A DNA stretch of 64,000 nucleotides from Microbacterium sp. BK668 (GCF_004362195.1 NZ_SNWG01000001.1:1674001-1738000); one strand, 5' to 3'; shown: positions 40,926 through 50,678, counted from the first letter of the stretch. Made by a program: numbers and translations. The notes: generated by a model from the sequence alone, not told the origin.

Positions 40926-42743
40926 TCATGTGCCGGGATGCCCGCCCGTCGAGCCGTTCCGGGAATGCGCGACCAGGCGCCCGCGGTCCAGCCGCACGGT
41001 GCGGTCGACCAGGCCGGCGGGGACCGTCACGTGCGAGATCAGCACGACCGCCTGATCGTGCCAGACCGCGGTGAGCAGATCGCCGAGGAGGGCGTCGGAT
41101 GCCTCGGGGTCGACTCCCGCCGTCGGCTCGTCGAGGATCAGCACCGGGAAGCGCCGCAGCAGAGCCCGCGCCAGGGCGAGGCGCTGGGCCTGGCCGCCCG
41201 AGATCAGGGCGCCTCGCTCGCCGACCCGGGCATCCAGGCCGCCCCGCTCCCGCAGCCACGCTCCCAGCCCGACCCGCTCCAGCGTCGACACCAGCTCGGC
41301 GTCGGTCGCCGTGTCGCGAGCGAAGAGCAGGTTCTGGCGGATGTCCTCGTCGAAGAGCATCGGCTGCTGCTCGCAGAGCCCGACCGTGAGCCGCACATCG
41401 TCGGAGGCGAGGTCACCGACCGACCGGTCTCCGATGGAGTACCTCCCCGTGACGTCCAGGAACCGCACGAGGGCGTGGGCGAGCGTGGTCTTGCCGGAGC
41501 CGCTCGAGCCGACGACGAGCACGCGCTCGCCGGGTCGCACGTCGAAGTCGATGCCGGTGAGGGACGCCTCGGCCGCGCCGGGCCACCGCGCAGAGACGCG
41601 GCGAAGTCGCAGGCCGCGACCGAGCTCCGGCGCGACGCCGCTCGCCGGCACGCTCTCGGGCACGAGCTCGGCGGGTGCCTTCACGGGGACCGACTCGGCG
41701 ATGCGCTCCGCCGAGGCTCGCACCTGGCGCCACGCGGAGGCGGCCATCGGCACGCTCCCGAAGACCTCGAACACCGCCATCGGCACGAGCACCACGACGC
41801 CCAGCGCCGGGGCCGAAAGCGCGCCGTCGAGGAGGGCCGGGGTCGCGACGACGATCGCCGCGATCGACGCGGCGCCCGCGACGAGGGAGACGACCGCGGC
41901 TGTTCCCGCCTGAGCGGCGCTGCGCTGCACGACCGCGCGCCGGAGCGCGGCGTCCGCCTCGCGGATGCGTGCCCGGCTTTCGGTCTCGGCGCCGTACGCG
42001 AGCAGGACATCGAGGCTGCCGAGGTGATCGACGATGGCGTCGGCGAGGCGCGAGCGCAGTGGTGCGATCGCGCGCTCCGCCCTCGCGCCGGACGCCCATC
42101 CCCAGAGGATCGCGGCGGCGGCGGCGACGAGGACGCAGGCCAGGAGCGTCAGCGCGGCGGGCCACCAGACGAAGGCCACGAGCACGACGGAGCCGAGCGC
42201 CACGGCGGCCGAGGCGACGAGCGGCTGCACGACCCGCAGGGGCAGGTTCTGCAGGTCGTCGACGTCGTCCACCAGCGCTGCGAGGACGGACCCACGTCGG
42301 GACCGCGTCACGCCGTCGGGCGCGAAGGGGATGAGCCGTCGCACGAGATCGGAACGCGTGACGGCGAGCTGGCGCAGGGCCGCGTCGTGGCCGGCGAGGC
42401 GATCGAGGTAGCGGAACGACGCGCGGGTGAGCGCGAAGAGCCGCACCCCGACCACGGCGGCCGTGATGTACATGACGAGGGGCTGCTCGCTCGCGCGCAC
42501 GATGAGCCATGCGCTCACCGCCAGCAGAGCGACGGCGGATGCCTCGGAGACGAACGCGGATGCCGCGCCCGGCCAGAAGCGCCTGCCCGACGGCATCGCG
42601 GTCCGCAGCACACCGGCCGTCGTCGCCTCCACCGACTGTGAGACAGCATCCGCGCGCCGAGACAGCGGGATCGCCCCGCTGTCCCGGCGCTCAGCTGACG
42701 TTTCGCGGGGAGAGGGGGGCCGGCGCGGGGAGGGAGAGCTCAT
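40926..42743 (-). CDS. cydC: Thiol reductant ABC exporter subunit CydC
   Basis: ATP-binding/permease half of the CydDC exporter (cysteine/glutathione export needed for cytochrome bd assembly), 605 aa. Six spans occupy about residues 60-345 and the ATPase domain the remainder, with Walker A VGSSGSGKTT near 411, signature SGGQAQRLALARAL and Walker B LILDEPTAGVD. ATG 42743 overlaps the cydD stop (ATGA); the longer reading frame upstream lies within cydD. A Ser/Pro/Arg-rich N-terminus of about 45 residues precedes the first span. Confidence 0.93.
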   Translation of the reverse strand: MSSPSPRRPPSPRETSAERRDSGAIPLSRRADAVSQSVEATTAGVLRTAMPSGRRFWPGAASAFVSEASAVALLAVSAWLIVRASEQPLVMYITAAVVGVRLFALTRASFRYLDRLAGHDAALRQLAVTRSDLVRRLIPFAPDGVTRSRRGSVLAALVDDVDDLQNLPLRVVQPLVASAAVALGSVVLVAFVWWPAALTLLACVLVAAAAAILWGWASGARAERAIAPLRSRLADAIVDHLGSLDVLLAYGAETESRARIREADAALRRAVVQRSAAQAGTAAVVSLVAGAASIAAIVVATPALLDGALSAPALGVVVLVPMAVFEVFGSVPMAASAWRQVRASAERIAESVPVKAPAELVPESVPASGVAPELGRGLRLRRVSARWPGAAEASLTGIDFDVRPGERVLVVGSSGSGKTTLAHALVRFLDVTGRYSIGDRSVGDLASDDVRLTVGLCEQQPMLFDEDIRQNLLFARDTATDAELVSTLERVGLGAWLRERGGLDARVGERGALISGGQAQRLALARALLRRFPVLILDEPTAGVDPEASDALLGDLLTAVWHDQAVVLISHVTVPAGLVDRTVRLDRGRLVAHSRNGSTGGHPGT

Positions 42744-44482
42744 GCCGGGACCTCGATGTGCTCGAGGCGGACGACCGTGTCGGCGATCTCGCGCGCCGAG
42801 GTGCGGTGCGAGACGAGGACGACGGTCGCGCCGGAGTCGGCGAGGCGGCGCACCGAGGCCCACAGGCGCTCCTCCGTCTCGGCGTCGAGGGCGGAGCTCG
42901 GCTCGTCGAGGGCGAGAACCGGGGCGTGGCCGCGCAGATGGCGGTGGAAGGCGCGTGCGACCGCGACGCGCTGCGCCTGTCCGCCGGACAGCCCCGCGCC
43001 CTGGACGCCGAGCTCGTGGTCCGGCTCCAGATCGCCTGCGCCCGCGAGCTCCAGCGCGCGACGCACGGTGGCGTCGTCCGTCGTGGCGTCGCCGAGCGCG
43101 ACGTTCGCGCGGATGGTTCCCGCCATGAGCCCAGGACTCTGCCCTGCCCACGCCAGCCACGTCGACGGGGCGAGGTCGCGCAGCGACCGGCCGTCGTACG
43201 CGGCCCGCCCCTCGAAACCTGCTGCTCCGCGGAGCACGGCGAGGAGACTCGACTTGCCCGAGCCGCTCGGACCCTCCAGGAGCACGACCTCCCCCGGGCG
43301 GGCAATGAGGTCGACGGGTGGGAGCAGGCGCTCGCCGCGTCGGACCTGGACGGCGTCGAGGGTGAGGATGCCGGGCGTCGAAGCCGCGCGCGCCGGGTGG
43401 TTCGACCCTTCGGCCGGCTCGCGGACCGGGTTGGGGTCAGCGCCCGGAAGCGAGTCGGGAAGGGGCTGGGGCGGAAGTGTCGCCGGGGCGTGGGAGGCGG
43501 CATCCAGCACGGCGAACACGTCGTCGGTCGCGGCGACCCCCTCGGCCGCGGCGTGGAACTGCACGCCCACCTGTCGCAGCGGCAGGTAGGCCTCGGGCGC
43601 GAGGAGCAGCACGAAGAGCCCGACCAGGAGTTCGAGCGAGCCGTCGAGGAGGCGGAACCCGATCGAGACGGCGACGATCGCGACCGAGATCGAGGCGAGG
43701 AACTCGAGCGCGAAGCCCGAGAGGAACGAGACGCGCAGCACCTTCATCGTCTCGGCGCGGTACTGCTCGGTGACGGACGAGATGGATGCCGCGGCCCGGT
43801 GCTGGCGGCCGAAGACCTTCAGTGTCGACAGGCCCTGCACGGTGTCGGAGAAGCGTGCCGCCAGGTGGTGGAGGGTCTGCCACTGCCGCTGCTGGACGGC
43901 GCGCGTGGCGAGTCCGATCAGCACCATGAAGATCGGGATGAGGGGCAGCGTGAGCAGCACCGTGAGACCGGAGATCCAGTCCTGCCACCACATGACGGCG
44001 ACGAGGATCGGCGTCGCGATGATCGTCTGCACGAGCTGCGGGAGGTACCGGCCGAAGTAGGCCTCGAGCGCTGCGAGGCCGCGCCCGGCCGTGACGGCCA
44101 GCTGCGCCGTGTTGCGCCTGCCGATCCACTCGGGCCCGAGCGCGCCGACCGCGCCGACGAGCGAGTCCCGCAGCTGAGCCTCCACTCGCGCCGCGGCGCG
44201 CGCCGCGACGCTCTCGCGTGCCCACAGCAGCACAGCTCTGGCGGCCACGGCGGCGACGAGCAGGCCGAGCGTCGGCGCGAGCTCGGGCAGCGGCATCCCG
44301 TCCACCGCCCCGACGATCGCCGAGGTCAGCAGCCACGCGACCGCGACGATGACGAGCGTCTGGGCCGTCGCGATCGCGGCGATCGCGACGAAGAAGCCCC
44401 GCGACGCCGACGCGTACTTCAGCAGTCGCGGATCGACGGGGGGCGTGCGCTTCGCGCGGCCCCCGGCATCCTTCTCACTCAT
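42740..44482 (-). CDS. cydD: Thiol reductant ABC exporter subunit CydD
   Basis: Partner half-transporter, 580 aa. Six spans, then the ATPase domain with Walker A LEGPSGSGKSS, signature LSGGQAQRVAVARAF and Walker B LALDEPSSALD. The linker near residues 330-372 is Pro-rich. ATG 44482 is chosen for its GGGAG site; a GTG seven codons earlier is possible. The gene is 130 nt downstream of cydB and has its own TAGGGT element, so it may be transcribed both from cydA and separately. Confidence 0.93.
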   Translation of the reverse strand: MSEKDAGGRAKRTPPVDPRLLKYASASRGFFVAIAAIATAQTLVIVAVAWLLTSAIVGAVDGMPLPELAPTLGLLVAAVAARAVLLWARESVAARAAARVEAQLRDSLVGAVGALGPEWIGRRNTAQLAVTAGRGLAALEAYFGRYLPQLVQTIIATPILVAVMWWQDWISGLTVLLTLPLIPIFMVLIGLATRAVQQRQWQTLHHLAARFSDTVQGLSTLKVFGRQHRAAASISSVTEQYRAETMKVLRVSFLSGFALEFLASISVAIVAVSIGFRLLDGSLELLVGLFVLLLAPEAYLPLRQVGVQFHAAAEGVAATDDVFAVLDAASHAPATLPPQPLPDSLPGADPNPVREPAEGSNHPARAASTPGILTLDAVQVRRGERLLPPVDLIARPGEVVLLEGPSGSGKSSLLAVLRGAAGFEGRAAYDGRSLRDLAPSTWLAWAGQSPGLMAGTIRANVALGDATTDDATVRRALELAGAGDLEPDHELGVQGAGLSGGQAQRVAVARAFHRHLRGHAPVLALDEPSSALDAETEERLWASVRRLADSGATVVLVSHRTSAREIADTVVRLEHIEVPA

Positions 44483-44612
44483 CCCGCTCCCGACCCTACC
44501 CACCGGCGAATCCGCACAACCGTGCCCGAGACCTCATGCCCGCCCCGTCCTGGTGTGCGGGCTCGAGCCTCGAAGTGCAGTCTCGGCGACCGGAGTGGCA
44601 CTGCGATCGGCG

Positions 44613-45644
44613 TCAGTGCACCACCGCGGCGGCGCGCTCGATGCGGGTGCGCGAGACGCGCTTGCGGAAGACCCAGTACGTCCACCCCTGATAGAGCAGC
44701 ACGAGCGGGAGGAAGACGAGGGCCGCCCAGCTCATGATCGTGAGGGTGTAGTCCGTGCTCGACGCGTTCTCGATGGTGAGGCTGTTCGCGACGTCGGTCG
44801 TCGACGGCATGACGTTCGGGAAGAGCGCGAACCACAGCGCGAGCACGGCCGTCACGATCGTCGCCGCGCCGAGGCCGAACGCCCACCCCTCCCGATCGCG
44901 CGCGTTGGCGACGAGGGAGGATACGAGGGCGACGGCCGCGATCGCCGAGAGGATCACGACGAGTCCGACAGCGGGAGCTCCGGCCGCCGCGGCGTTGAGG
45001 ATCGTCCACGCGAGGAAGAGGGCGGCCGCCACGACGGTCAGGATGCCGCTGCGACGTGCGAGCGTCCGTGCGTCGCGGTGCACCTGTCCGTCGGTCTTCA
45101 GCGCGACGAAGTAGACCCCGTGCGTGAAGAAGAGCAGCAGCGTCGTCAGCCCGCCGAGGAGGCCGTACGGATTGAGGAGAGTCAGGAGCGACCCGGTGAA
45201 CTCGTGGTCGGCGTCCAGCGGAACGCCCTGGACGATGTTGGCGATCGCGACGCCCCACAGGAAGGCCGGGACGGCGGAGCCGATCACGATCATGCGGTCG
45301 AAGCGCCGCTTCCATTCCGCGCCTTCGCGCTGGTGCCGGTACTCGAACGAGACGCCGCGCAGGATGAGCGCCAGCAGGATCAGCAGCAGGGCGAGGTAGA
45401 AGCCGCTGAACAGCGTCGCGTACCACTCCGGGAACGCGGCGAACAGGCACGCACCGGCGACGATGATCCACGTCTCGTTGAGATCCCACACGGGACCGAT
45501 CGTGTTGATGATCTGCCGGCGGCTGATGTCGTCCTTCCCGAGGAACGGAAGCGACATGCCCACGCCGAAGTCGAAGCCGTCGAGGACGAAGTAGCCGACG
45601 AAGAGGAAGCCGACGATGAAGAACCAGAGGTATGCGAGATCCAT
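44613..45644 (-). CDS. cydB: Cytochrome bd ubiquinol/menaquinol oxidase subunit II
   Basis: Membrane subunit II of cytochrome bd oxidase, 343 aa, with about eight to nine spans. FLFVGYFVLDGFDFGVGMSL at residues 15-34 is the CydB signature and NETWIIVAGACLFAAFPEWY is the second conserved block. It follows cydA by 12 nt, so both form one operon producing the high-affinity terminal oxidase. Confidence 0.96.
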   Translation of the reverse strand: MDLAYLWFFIVGFLFVGYFVLDGFDFGVGMSLPFLGKDDISRRQIINTIGPVWDLNETWIIVAGACLFAAFPEWYATLFSGFYLALLLILLALILRGVSFEYRHQREGAEWKRRFDRMIVIGSAVPAFLWGVAIANIVQGVPLDADHEFTGSLLTLLNPYGLLGGLTTLLLFFTHGVYFVALKTDGQVHRDARTLARRSGILTVVAAALFLAWTILNAAAAGAPAVGLVVILSAIAAVALVSSLVANARDREGWAFGLGAATIVTAVLALWFALFPNVMPSTTDVANSLTIENASSTDYTLTIMSWAALVFLPLVLLYQGWTYWVFRKRVSRTRIERAAAVVH

Positions 45645-45656
45645 GGCGGGCTCCTC

Positions 45657-47102
45657 CTAGTACACCGTGGTGGGCGTGTCTTCGAGCGCCAGTTCGGACG
45701 GATGAGGGTCGTCGGGTCCGGGCAGGGGGTCCGGTCCCTTCTGGGCGGTCTTCATGATCAGCCGGATCTCGACGACGGCGAGCGCCGCGTAGATCGCCGT
45801 GAAGGACAGCAGCGAGATGAGCACGGTCCAGCCCGGGACGCTGGGCGAGACGCCGTCCTCCGTGAGCATGAGGCCGAAGACGATCCACGGCTGGCGGCCC
45901 ATCTCGGTGAAGATCCACCCGACGAGGATGGCGAAGAGCGAAGCCGGCCACGCCCAGACGGCGAGCTTCCAGGCCCACGCGGGGACGTCCCGCTTGGCGC
46001 TCTTGCGCGTGAGCCACAGGCCGACGACCGCGGTGAGCGCCGCCAGGCCGCCGAGGCCGATCATCCAGCGGAAGGACCAGTACGTGACCCAGAGGACCGG
46101 GGCGAAGCTGCCGTCGACCCGGTCGGCGAACTGGGGGAAGAGCTGCGTGGTGTACTCGGCGTTCAGATCGTTGATGCCCTCGACGCAGCCGTCGAGCGAA
46201 TGCGTGGACAGCAGCGAGAGCAGGTAGGGGACGCGGATCGAGAACAGCTCGCTGGAGCCGTCGGGCGTGCCGAGCGTGAAGATCGAGAACGAGGCATCCG
46301 CCCCGCAGACGGTGTTGAACGTCGCCTCGGCCGCCGCCATCTTCATCGGCTGCGTCGACACCATCACGAGGCTCAGCTGGTCGCCCGAGAGCGCGACGCC
46401 GCCGAACGCGACGAGCATGCCCCACAGGCCGTACTTGAGGGACGAGCGCATCATCTCGACGTTCTGCCGCCGGGCGAGCTGCCAGGCGGAGATCGAGATG
46501 ATCACGCCGGCCGTCATCATGAACGCCGCGAAGAGCGTGTGGGGGAGAGCCGCCAGCGCGACGGGGTTCGTCAGGACGGCGAGGAAGTCGTTCATCTCGG
46601 CGCGGCTGCCGTCCTGCGACATCTGGTAGCCGACGGGGTTCTGCATGAACGCGTTCGCGGCGAGGATGAAATACGCCGAGAACCACGCGCCGATCGTGGC
46701 GATCCAGATGCTCGCGAGGTGCAGGCCCCTGGGCAGCTTGTCCCACCCGAAGATCCAGAGCCCGATGAAGGTCGCTTCGAAGAAGAAGGCCATCAGACCC
46801 TCGAAGGCGAGGGGAGCACCGAACACGTCGCCGACGAAGCGGGAGTAGGACGACCAGTTCATCCCGAACTGGAACTCCTGCACGATGCCCGTCACGACGC
46901 CCATCGCGAAGTTGATGAGGAAGATCTTGCCGAAGAAGCGGGTCAGATGGAGCCACTTCACGTTCCCGGTCCGGAACCACGCCGTCTGGAAGATCGAGAC
47001 CGTCAGTGCCATCCCCAGGGTGAGCGGCACGAACAGGAAGTGGTAGAGCGTCGTCAGGCCGAACTGCCAGCGGGCGAGCAGCAGCGGATCGAGCCAGTCC
47101 AT
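45657..47102 (-). CDS. cydA: Cytochrome bd ubiquinol/menaquinol oxidase subunit I
   Basis: Heme-bearing subunit I, 481 aa. ARWQFGLTTLYHFLFVPLTL at residues 9-28 carries the heme b595 His in YHFLF; GRQPWIVFG near residue 390 is the late signature. The Q-loop is short, as in Gram-positive enzymes. ATG follows GGAGG by 8 nt. A reverse -10 TATGGT (47215-47210) puts the transcript start at a 14-bp palindrome. It reduces oxygen at low tension, with the assembly exporter cydDC downstream. Confidence 0.97.
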   Translation of the reverse strand: MDWLDPLLLARWQFGLTTLYHFLFVPLTLGMALTVSIFQTAWFRTGNVKWLHLTRFFGKIFLINFAMGVVTGIVQEFQFGMNWSSYSRFVGDVFGAPLAFEGLMAFFFEATFIGLWIFGWDKLPRGLHLASIWIATIGAWFSAYFILAANAFMQNPVGYQMSQDGSRAEMNDFLAVLTNPVALAALPHTLFAAFMMTAGVIISISAWQLARRQNVEMMRSSLKYGLWGMLVAFGGVALSGDQLSLVMVSTQPMKMAAAEATFNTVCGADASFSIFTLGTPDGSSELFSIRVPYLLSLLSTHSLDGCVEGINDLNAEYTTQLFPQFADRVDGSFAPVLWVTYWSFRWMIGLGGLAALTAVVGLWLTRKSAKRDVPAWAWKLAVWAWPASLFAILVGWIFTEMGRQPWIVFGLMLTEDGVSPSVPGWTVLISLLSFTAIYAALAVVEIRLIMKTAQKGPDPLPGPDDPHPSELALEDTPTTVY

Positions 47103-47267
47103 GCGATGTCCTCCAGATCACGTGCGACTTGCGGCCCACGGTACACAGGAACCGGAGCGCTTACGACCTGATGAGAGGCGATTAGTTCGACATCGAGAGA
47201 TGTGGTCTGACCATACAGCCCGAGAGGTCACGGCTAACCTGGAGCAAGCGACGGGAGGTGCGCTTTC
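47103..47267. promoter_or_regulatory. cydA-moaA divergent promoter region with palindrome
   Basis: On the reverse strand TATGGT (47215-47210) is a -10 for cydA; on the forward strand TAACCT (47235-47240) is a -10 for moaA. ACATC-GAGA-GATGT (47190-47203) is a perfect palindrome at the predicted cydA start point and may be a repressor site for oxygen or redox control. Confidence 0.5.
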
Positions 47268-48368
47268 GTGACGACGATTCCGGTGACGATCGGGATGCCG
47301 CGACCCCGGGTCGCGGCGGACTCCGGTCCGGGCCCGCACGGGCGGCCCGGGGACCCCCTCGTCGACCGCTTCGGCCGGGTGCACCGTGATCTGCGCATCT
47401 CGCTGACCGACCGCTGCTCGCTGCGCTGCACCTATTGCATGCCCGAGCAGGGCAACGAATGGCTCGCGAGGTCCAGCATCCTGACCCTCGATGAGATCGT
47501 CGCCGTCGCCCGCGTGGCGGCCTCGGACGGTGTGACGACCTTCCGGCTCACCGGCGGCGAGCCGCTGCTGCGGCCGGACATCGTCGAGGTCGTGCGCCGG
47601 CTCGGCGAGATCACCGCGCCCGACGGCCGGCTGGTCGAGCTCGCGATGACGACGAACGGCATCCGCCTCCCGGATCTGCTGCCGGGGCTGGTCGCCGCCG
47701 GGCTCGGGCGACTCAACATCTCGCTCGACACGCTGCGGCGGGATCGGTTCCGGGATCTCACCCGCCGGGATCGGCTCGACGAGGTGCTCGAGGGCATCGC
47801 GGCGGCCGCGGCATCCGGCCTCCGCCCCTTGAAGCTGAACGCCGTGGCGATGCGCGACGTGAACGACGACGAGCTGGTCGACCTGGTCGAGTTCGCCCTC
47901 GCGCACGACGCCGAGCTGCGATTCATCGAGCAGATGCCGCTCGATGCCGGCCACACGTGGGACCGCTCGCGGATGGTCACGCGCGACGAGATCCTCGCCA
48001 CCCTGTCGACGCGCTGGCACCTGACCCCCGTGCCGGGGCGCGGCGGAGCGCCGGCTGAACGGTGGATGCTCGACCGTGGTCCCCGCTCGGTGGGAGTCAT
48101 CGCATCCGTCACGGCGCCCTTCTGCGGCGACTGCGATCGCCTGCGCCTGACCGCGGACGGTCAGCTGCGCAACTGCCTGTTCTCCACGACGGAGTACGAC
48201 CTGCTGCCGATCCTTCGACAGGCTCACGGGCCGGATGTGGCGGCCTCGATCGACGACGCGATCGACGGGATGCTGCGCTCCTGCGTCGACGGCAAGCTGC
48301 CCGGTCACGCGATCAACGACCCCGGGTTCCTCCAGCCCGCGCGCGGCATGAACGCGATCGGCGGCTGA
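47268..48368 (+). CDS. moaA: GTP 3',8-cyclase (radical SAM)
   Basis: First enzyme of molybdenum cofactor synthesis, 366 aa. The radical-SAM cluster motif CSLRCTYC (C-x3-C-x2-C) lies near residues 49-56 and the second cluster CGDC ... NC near residues 286-306; the C-terminus ends in the required Gly-Gly. GTG 47268 has GGGAGG upstream. It has a 30-residue extra N-terminus. It is separated from moaC and the other moa genes by 13 kb. Confidence 0.96.
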   Translation: MTTIPVTIGMPRPRVAADSGPGPHGRPGDPLVDRFGRVHRDLRISLTDRCSLRCTYCMPEQGNEWLARSSILTLDEIVAVARVAASDGVTTFRLTGGEPLLRPDIVEVVRRLGEITAPDGRLVELAMTTNGIRLPDLLPGLVAAGLGRLNISLDTLRRDRFRDLTRRDRLDEVLEGIAAAAASGLRPLKLNAVAMRDVNDDELVDLVEFALAHDAELRFIEQMPLDAGHTWDRSRMVTRDEILATLSTRWHLTPVPGRGGAPAERWMLDRGPRSVGVIASVTAPFCGDCDRLRLTADGQLRNCLFSTTEYDLLPILRQAHGPDVAASIDDAIDGMLRSCVDGKLPGHAINDPGFLQPARGMNAIGG

Positions 48369-48456
48369 GCGGGCGCGCGAAGCGCCGCAGACGAGCCGCT
48401 CTGACCTGTCGTCACCGCCCGGTCCGCTCCCGGCTCTACGGGCATACCCTGAAGGC

Positions 48457-49323
48457 ATGGGACGGATCACGGCGCGCAGGCCCGTCGTCAAGATCACGCT
48501 CGGCGTGGGCGAGACGCGGCGGCCCGACACGCTCGCCGTCGAGGAGCCCCTCGAGATCCGCGTCGGGGGTGCGCCGCTCGTCGTGACGATGCGGACGCCC
48601 GGGCACGACGTCGAGCTCGCGGCCGGATTCCTCGTCTCGGAGGGCGTGATCTCCTCCGGCGAGCAGTTCCGCTCGGCGATCCACTGCGGCGGCCCCGGCA
48701 CCGGCGCTGCTCCGGCGAGTGGGGAGGGGAACACCTACAACATCCTCGACGTCGCGCTGGCGCCGGGAGCAGCGCTTCCGGCGGCCGACCTCGCGCGCAA
48801 CTTCTACACGACCAGCTCCTGCGGGCTGTGCGGGAAGGCGTCGATCGAGGCCGTCGAGACGGTCTCGTCCTACGACGTCAGCGCCGACGACGCCGTGCTG
48901 GATGCCGAGGCGCTCGCGGCGTTCCCCGACCGGCTGCGGGCGCAGCAGAGCGTGTTCGACAAGACGGGCGGACTTCACGCGGCGGCGCTTTTCGATGCAC
49001 GCACGGGGGAGCTGCTCGTGCTGCGAGAAGACGTCGGTCGCCACAACGCCGTCGACAAGGTGATCGGATGGGCGGTCCTCCAGGACCGCCTCCCACTGCG
49101 GGGCACGGTGCTCCAGGTCTCCGGGCGCGCCAGCTTCGAGCTCGTCCAGAAGGCCGTCATGGCGGGGCTTCCCGTCCTGGCGGCCGTGTCGGCTCCCTCG
49201 TCGCTCGCCGTCGAGCTCGCGGAGGCATCCGGTCTCACGCTCGTCGGATTCCTCCGGGGCGCGTCGATGAACGTCTACTCCCGAGCGGACCGCGTGCGCG
49301 TGTCCGCGCCCGTCACCGCATAG
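48457..49323 (+). CDS. fdhD: Formate dehydrogenase sulfurtransferase FdhD
   Basis: Sulfurtransferase that supplies the sulfido ligand to the molybdenum cofactor of formate dehydrogenases, 288 aa. The catalytic CGLC pair lies in [15 protein letters not shown] near residue 126, and [16 protein letters not shown] near residue 190 is the conserved core. ATG follows TACCCT (48445-48450) by 6 nt (leaderless). Its likely client is the FdhF/YdeP-like enzyme at 26467-28917; the pairing also occurs elsewhere in actinobacteria. Confidence 0.95.
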   Translation: MGRITARRPVVKITLGVGETRRPDTLAVEEPLEIRVGGAPLVVTMRTPGHDVELAAGFLVSEGVISSGEQFRSAIHCGGPGTGAAPASGEGNTYNILDVALAPGAALPAADLARNFYTTSSCGLCGKASIEAVETVSSYDVSADDAVLDAEALAAFPDRLRAQQSVFDKTGGLHAAALFDARTGELLVLREDVGRHNAVDKVIGWAVLQDRLPLRGTVLQVSGRASFELVQKAVMAGLPVLAAVSAPSSLAVELAEASGLTLVGFLRGASMNVYSRADRVRVSAPVTA

Positions 49324-49347
49324 CAGCCGTGGCCGGCGCCGCCGGAC

Positions 49348-49761
49348 TCAGAAGACGAACGTCTGTCCCACGATCAGGATGGCGATCACGAAGACGGCGA
49401 TGATGCCGCCGACGATCGCGAGGGTGCGACCCGAGAGCTTGGCCACCGAGAAGCCGACGAGGAACGGCAGCGCGACCAGAAGCAGCGTGACAAGCCACCA
49501 GAACGCGACATAGCCGCCCTGCGACGCCTCTGAGAGGCGCCCTGCGAACAGCTGCTGGGTGTTCGGGTGCGTCGCGAACGAGAACGCAGCCGAGAGCGGC
49601 ACGGCGATGAACGCGGCGACGATGATGCCCGACAGGTAGCCCCACAGGACGGTCTTGCTGCCGAGGTCGTCGTCTTCGGCCATCGTCGTGGCGCGTCCCT
49701 TGCTCGAGGCGGCGGGGCGATTGCTCGTCGAGGAGGGGCGGCGGTTGCTCTTGGTGGCCAT
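49348..49761 (-). CDS. Small membrane protein, function unknown
   Basis: A 137-aa protein with a basic Ser/Arg-rich N-terminus of 30 residues, an acidic patch (AEDDDLGSK) and three predicted spans (about 46-64, 87-106, 113-133). I do not recognise a family. ATG 49761 follows TAGAGT (49774-49769) by 7 nt, so the start is well supported; a longer frame upstream has no signal. Confidence 0.8.
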   Translation of the reverse strand: MATKSNRRPSSTSNRPAASSKGRATTMAEDDDLGSKTVLWGYLSGIIVAAFIAVPLSAAFSFATHPNTQQLFAGRLSEASQGGYVAFWWLVTLLLVALPFLVGFSVAKLSGRTLAIVGGIIAVFVIAILIVGQTFVF

Positions 49762-50015
49762 GCGGTTGACTCTAGCGACCCCCATGCCGGGACGCCGGGA
49801 CGGATTCGCCCGGCACGGGTGAGTGATGACGACGGATGCCGCGGCATCCGTCGACTCCATCCCGAGGTGCAGTCCGCGCTTGTGGGCGCTCTCTCGTCGG
49901 CCTCCCCGGATGTTGTGAGCAACGACCAATTCGTCTGCATAGAGCCGGCGCTAGCTTCGAGAGATGCCGCGCGACGTGCGGGGGGCGGCCGGCCTGGGGC
50001 GAAGGGGTATGGGGA

Positions 50016-50141
50016 ATGTTCGAGTGCACGACGTGCGGGCGCGAGTATCCGTCGCGACTCGAGGCGGCGCTGTGCGGCGACGCCGACTCGTGGGAGACCG
50101 AGGACCGTCGCGTCGGCGTGATCTTCCGCTCCGTGGACTGA
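50016..50141 (+). CDS. 41-residue CxxC zinc-ribbon-like protein
   Basis: Short but convincing gene. The product starts MFECTTCGREYPSRLEAALC and is then acidic; Cys4, Cys7 and Cys20 with nearby Asp/Glu/His-less ligands suggest a half zinc ribbon. Third-position GC and amino acid content look coding, while the overlapping frames look like shadows. A GGGG site precedes ATG at short distance, and a TAGCTT promoter at 49952-49957 would give a 5' leader of about 50 nt. A perfect hairpin follows 18 nt after the stop. Function unknown. Confidence 0.7.
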   Translation: MFECTTCGREYPSRLEAALCGDADSWETEDRRVGVIFRSVD

Positions 50142-50159
50142 GCGCGGCCGACACACCAG

Positions 50160-50191
50160 AGCCGACGACACCCCGTGCGATGTCGTCGGCT
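50160..50191 (+). terminator. Terminator after the 41-aa gene
   Basis: A perfect 11-bp stem AGCCGACGACA/TGTCGTCGGCT with a 10-nt loop. It lies between the CxxC gene and the convergent DUF5709 gene and can serve both. Confidence 0.8.
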
Positions 50192-50300
50192 GTGATGCGG
50201 CGACCCGTCCGCCGAACGCCTCTGGACCTGCGTGTGCGTCGTCCCGCGCGGGCCCGATCGGGGGTCGCCACGGCGGCGGACGGGTCGAGGTCTCTTCAGG

Positions 50301-50678
50301 TCACATGTCCTCCGGCGCGAGGTCGCCCTGACCCTCGTCGCCGAGCTCGGCGTAGAGGGGATCCTCGCCCTGCGTGTCGGGCATGTACTCCTCCTCGCCG
50401 AGGACCCGGGGGACGCTGCCCATGTGGGGCTCGCCCGAGTACTCGTCGGGATCGTTCGCGATGATGTCGGGGTCCGTCGCGTCCGCTCCCTCGCTGTCGG
50501 CGGTGCCCGCGTCTGCGTCGTCGTCGGCGATGGAGCTGTCCGAGACGGCCGGGCTGTCGGTGCCGAGGGCGCCGTCCGCCAGCGTCCCGCTGTCGTCGCT
50601 CTCGGGGGCGTCGAGGTCCTCCTCGTCGACCCCGAGCGAGTCGTTGCGGGTCGTGGCTTCGAAGTCCGGTGTGAACAT
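50301..50678 (-). CDS. DUF5709-like acidic protein
   Basis: A very acidic, probably disordered protein of 125 aa, rich in Asp/Glu/Ser. Segments LGVDEEDLDAPESDDSGTLAD and GSVPRVLGEEEYMPDTQGED fit DUF5709, a family of unknown function in soil actinobacteria. ATG 50678 has AAGGAG 6 nt upstream. First gene after a run of small reverse-strand genes (51594 to 50301). Confidence 0.78.
   Translation of the reverse strand: MFTPDFEATTRNDSLGVDEEDLDAPESDDSGTLADGALGTDSPAVSDSSIADDDADAGTADSEGADATDPDIIANDPDEYSGEPHMGSVPRVLGEEEYMPDTQGEDPLYAELGDEGQGDLAPEDM

Noticed and set aside
44349..47171. 940-codon open frame on the forward strand across cydB-cydA
   Set aside because: Antisense to cydB and cydA; extremely charged composition and no recognisable domain.
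49964..50464. Forward ORF with an ATG exactly 6 nt after TAGCTT
   Set aside because: The promoter spacing is tempting, but the product is Arg/Pro-rich shadow sequence, whereas the frame starting at 50016 gives a sensible CxxC protein. I take TAGCTT as the promoter of that gene.
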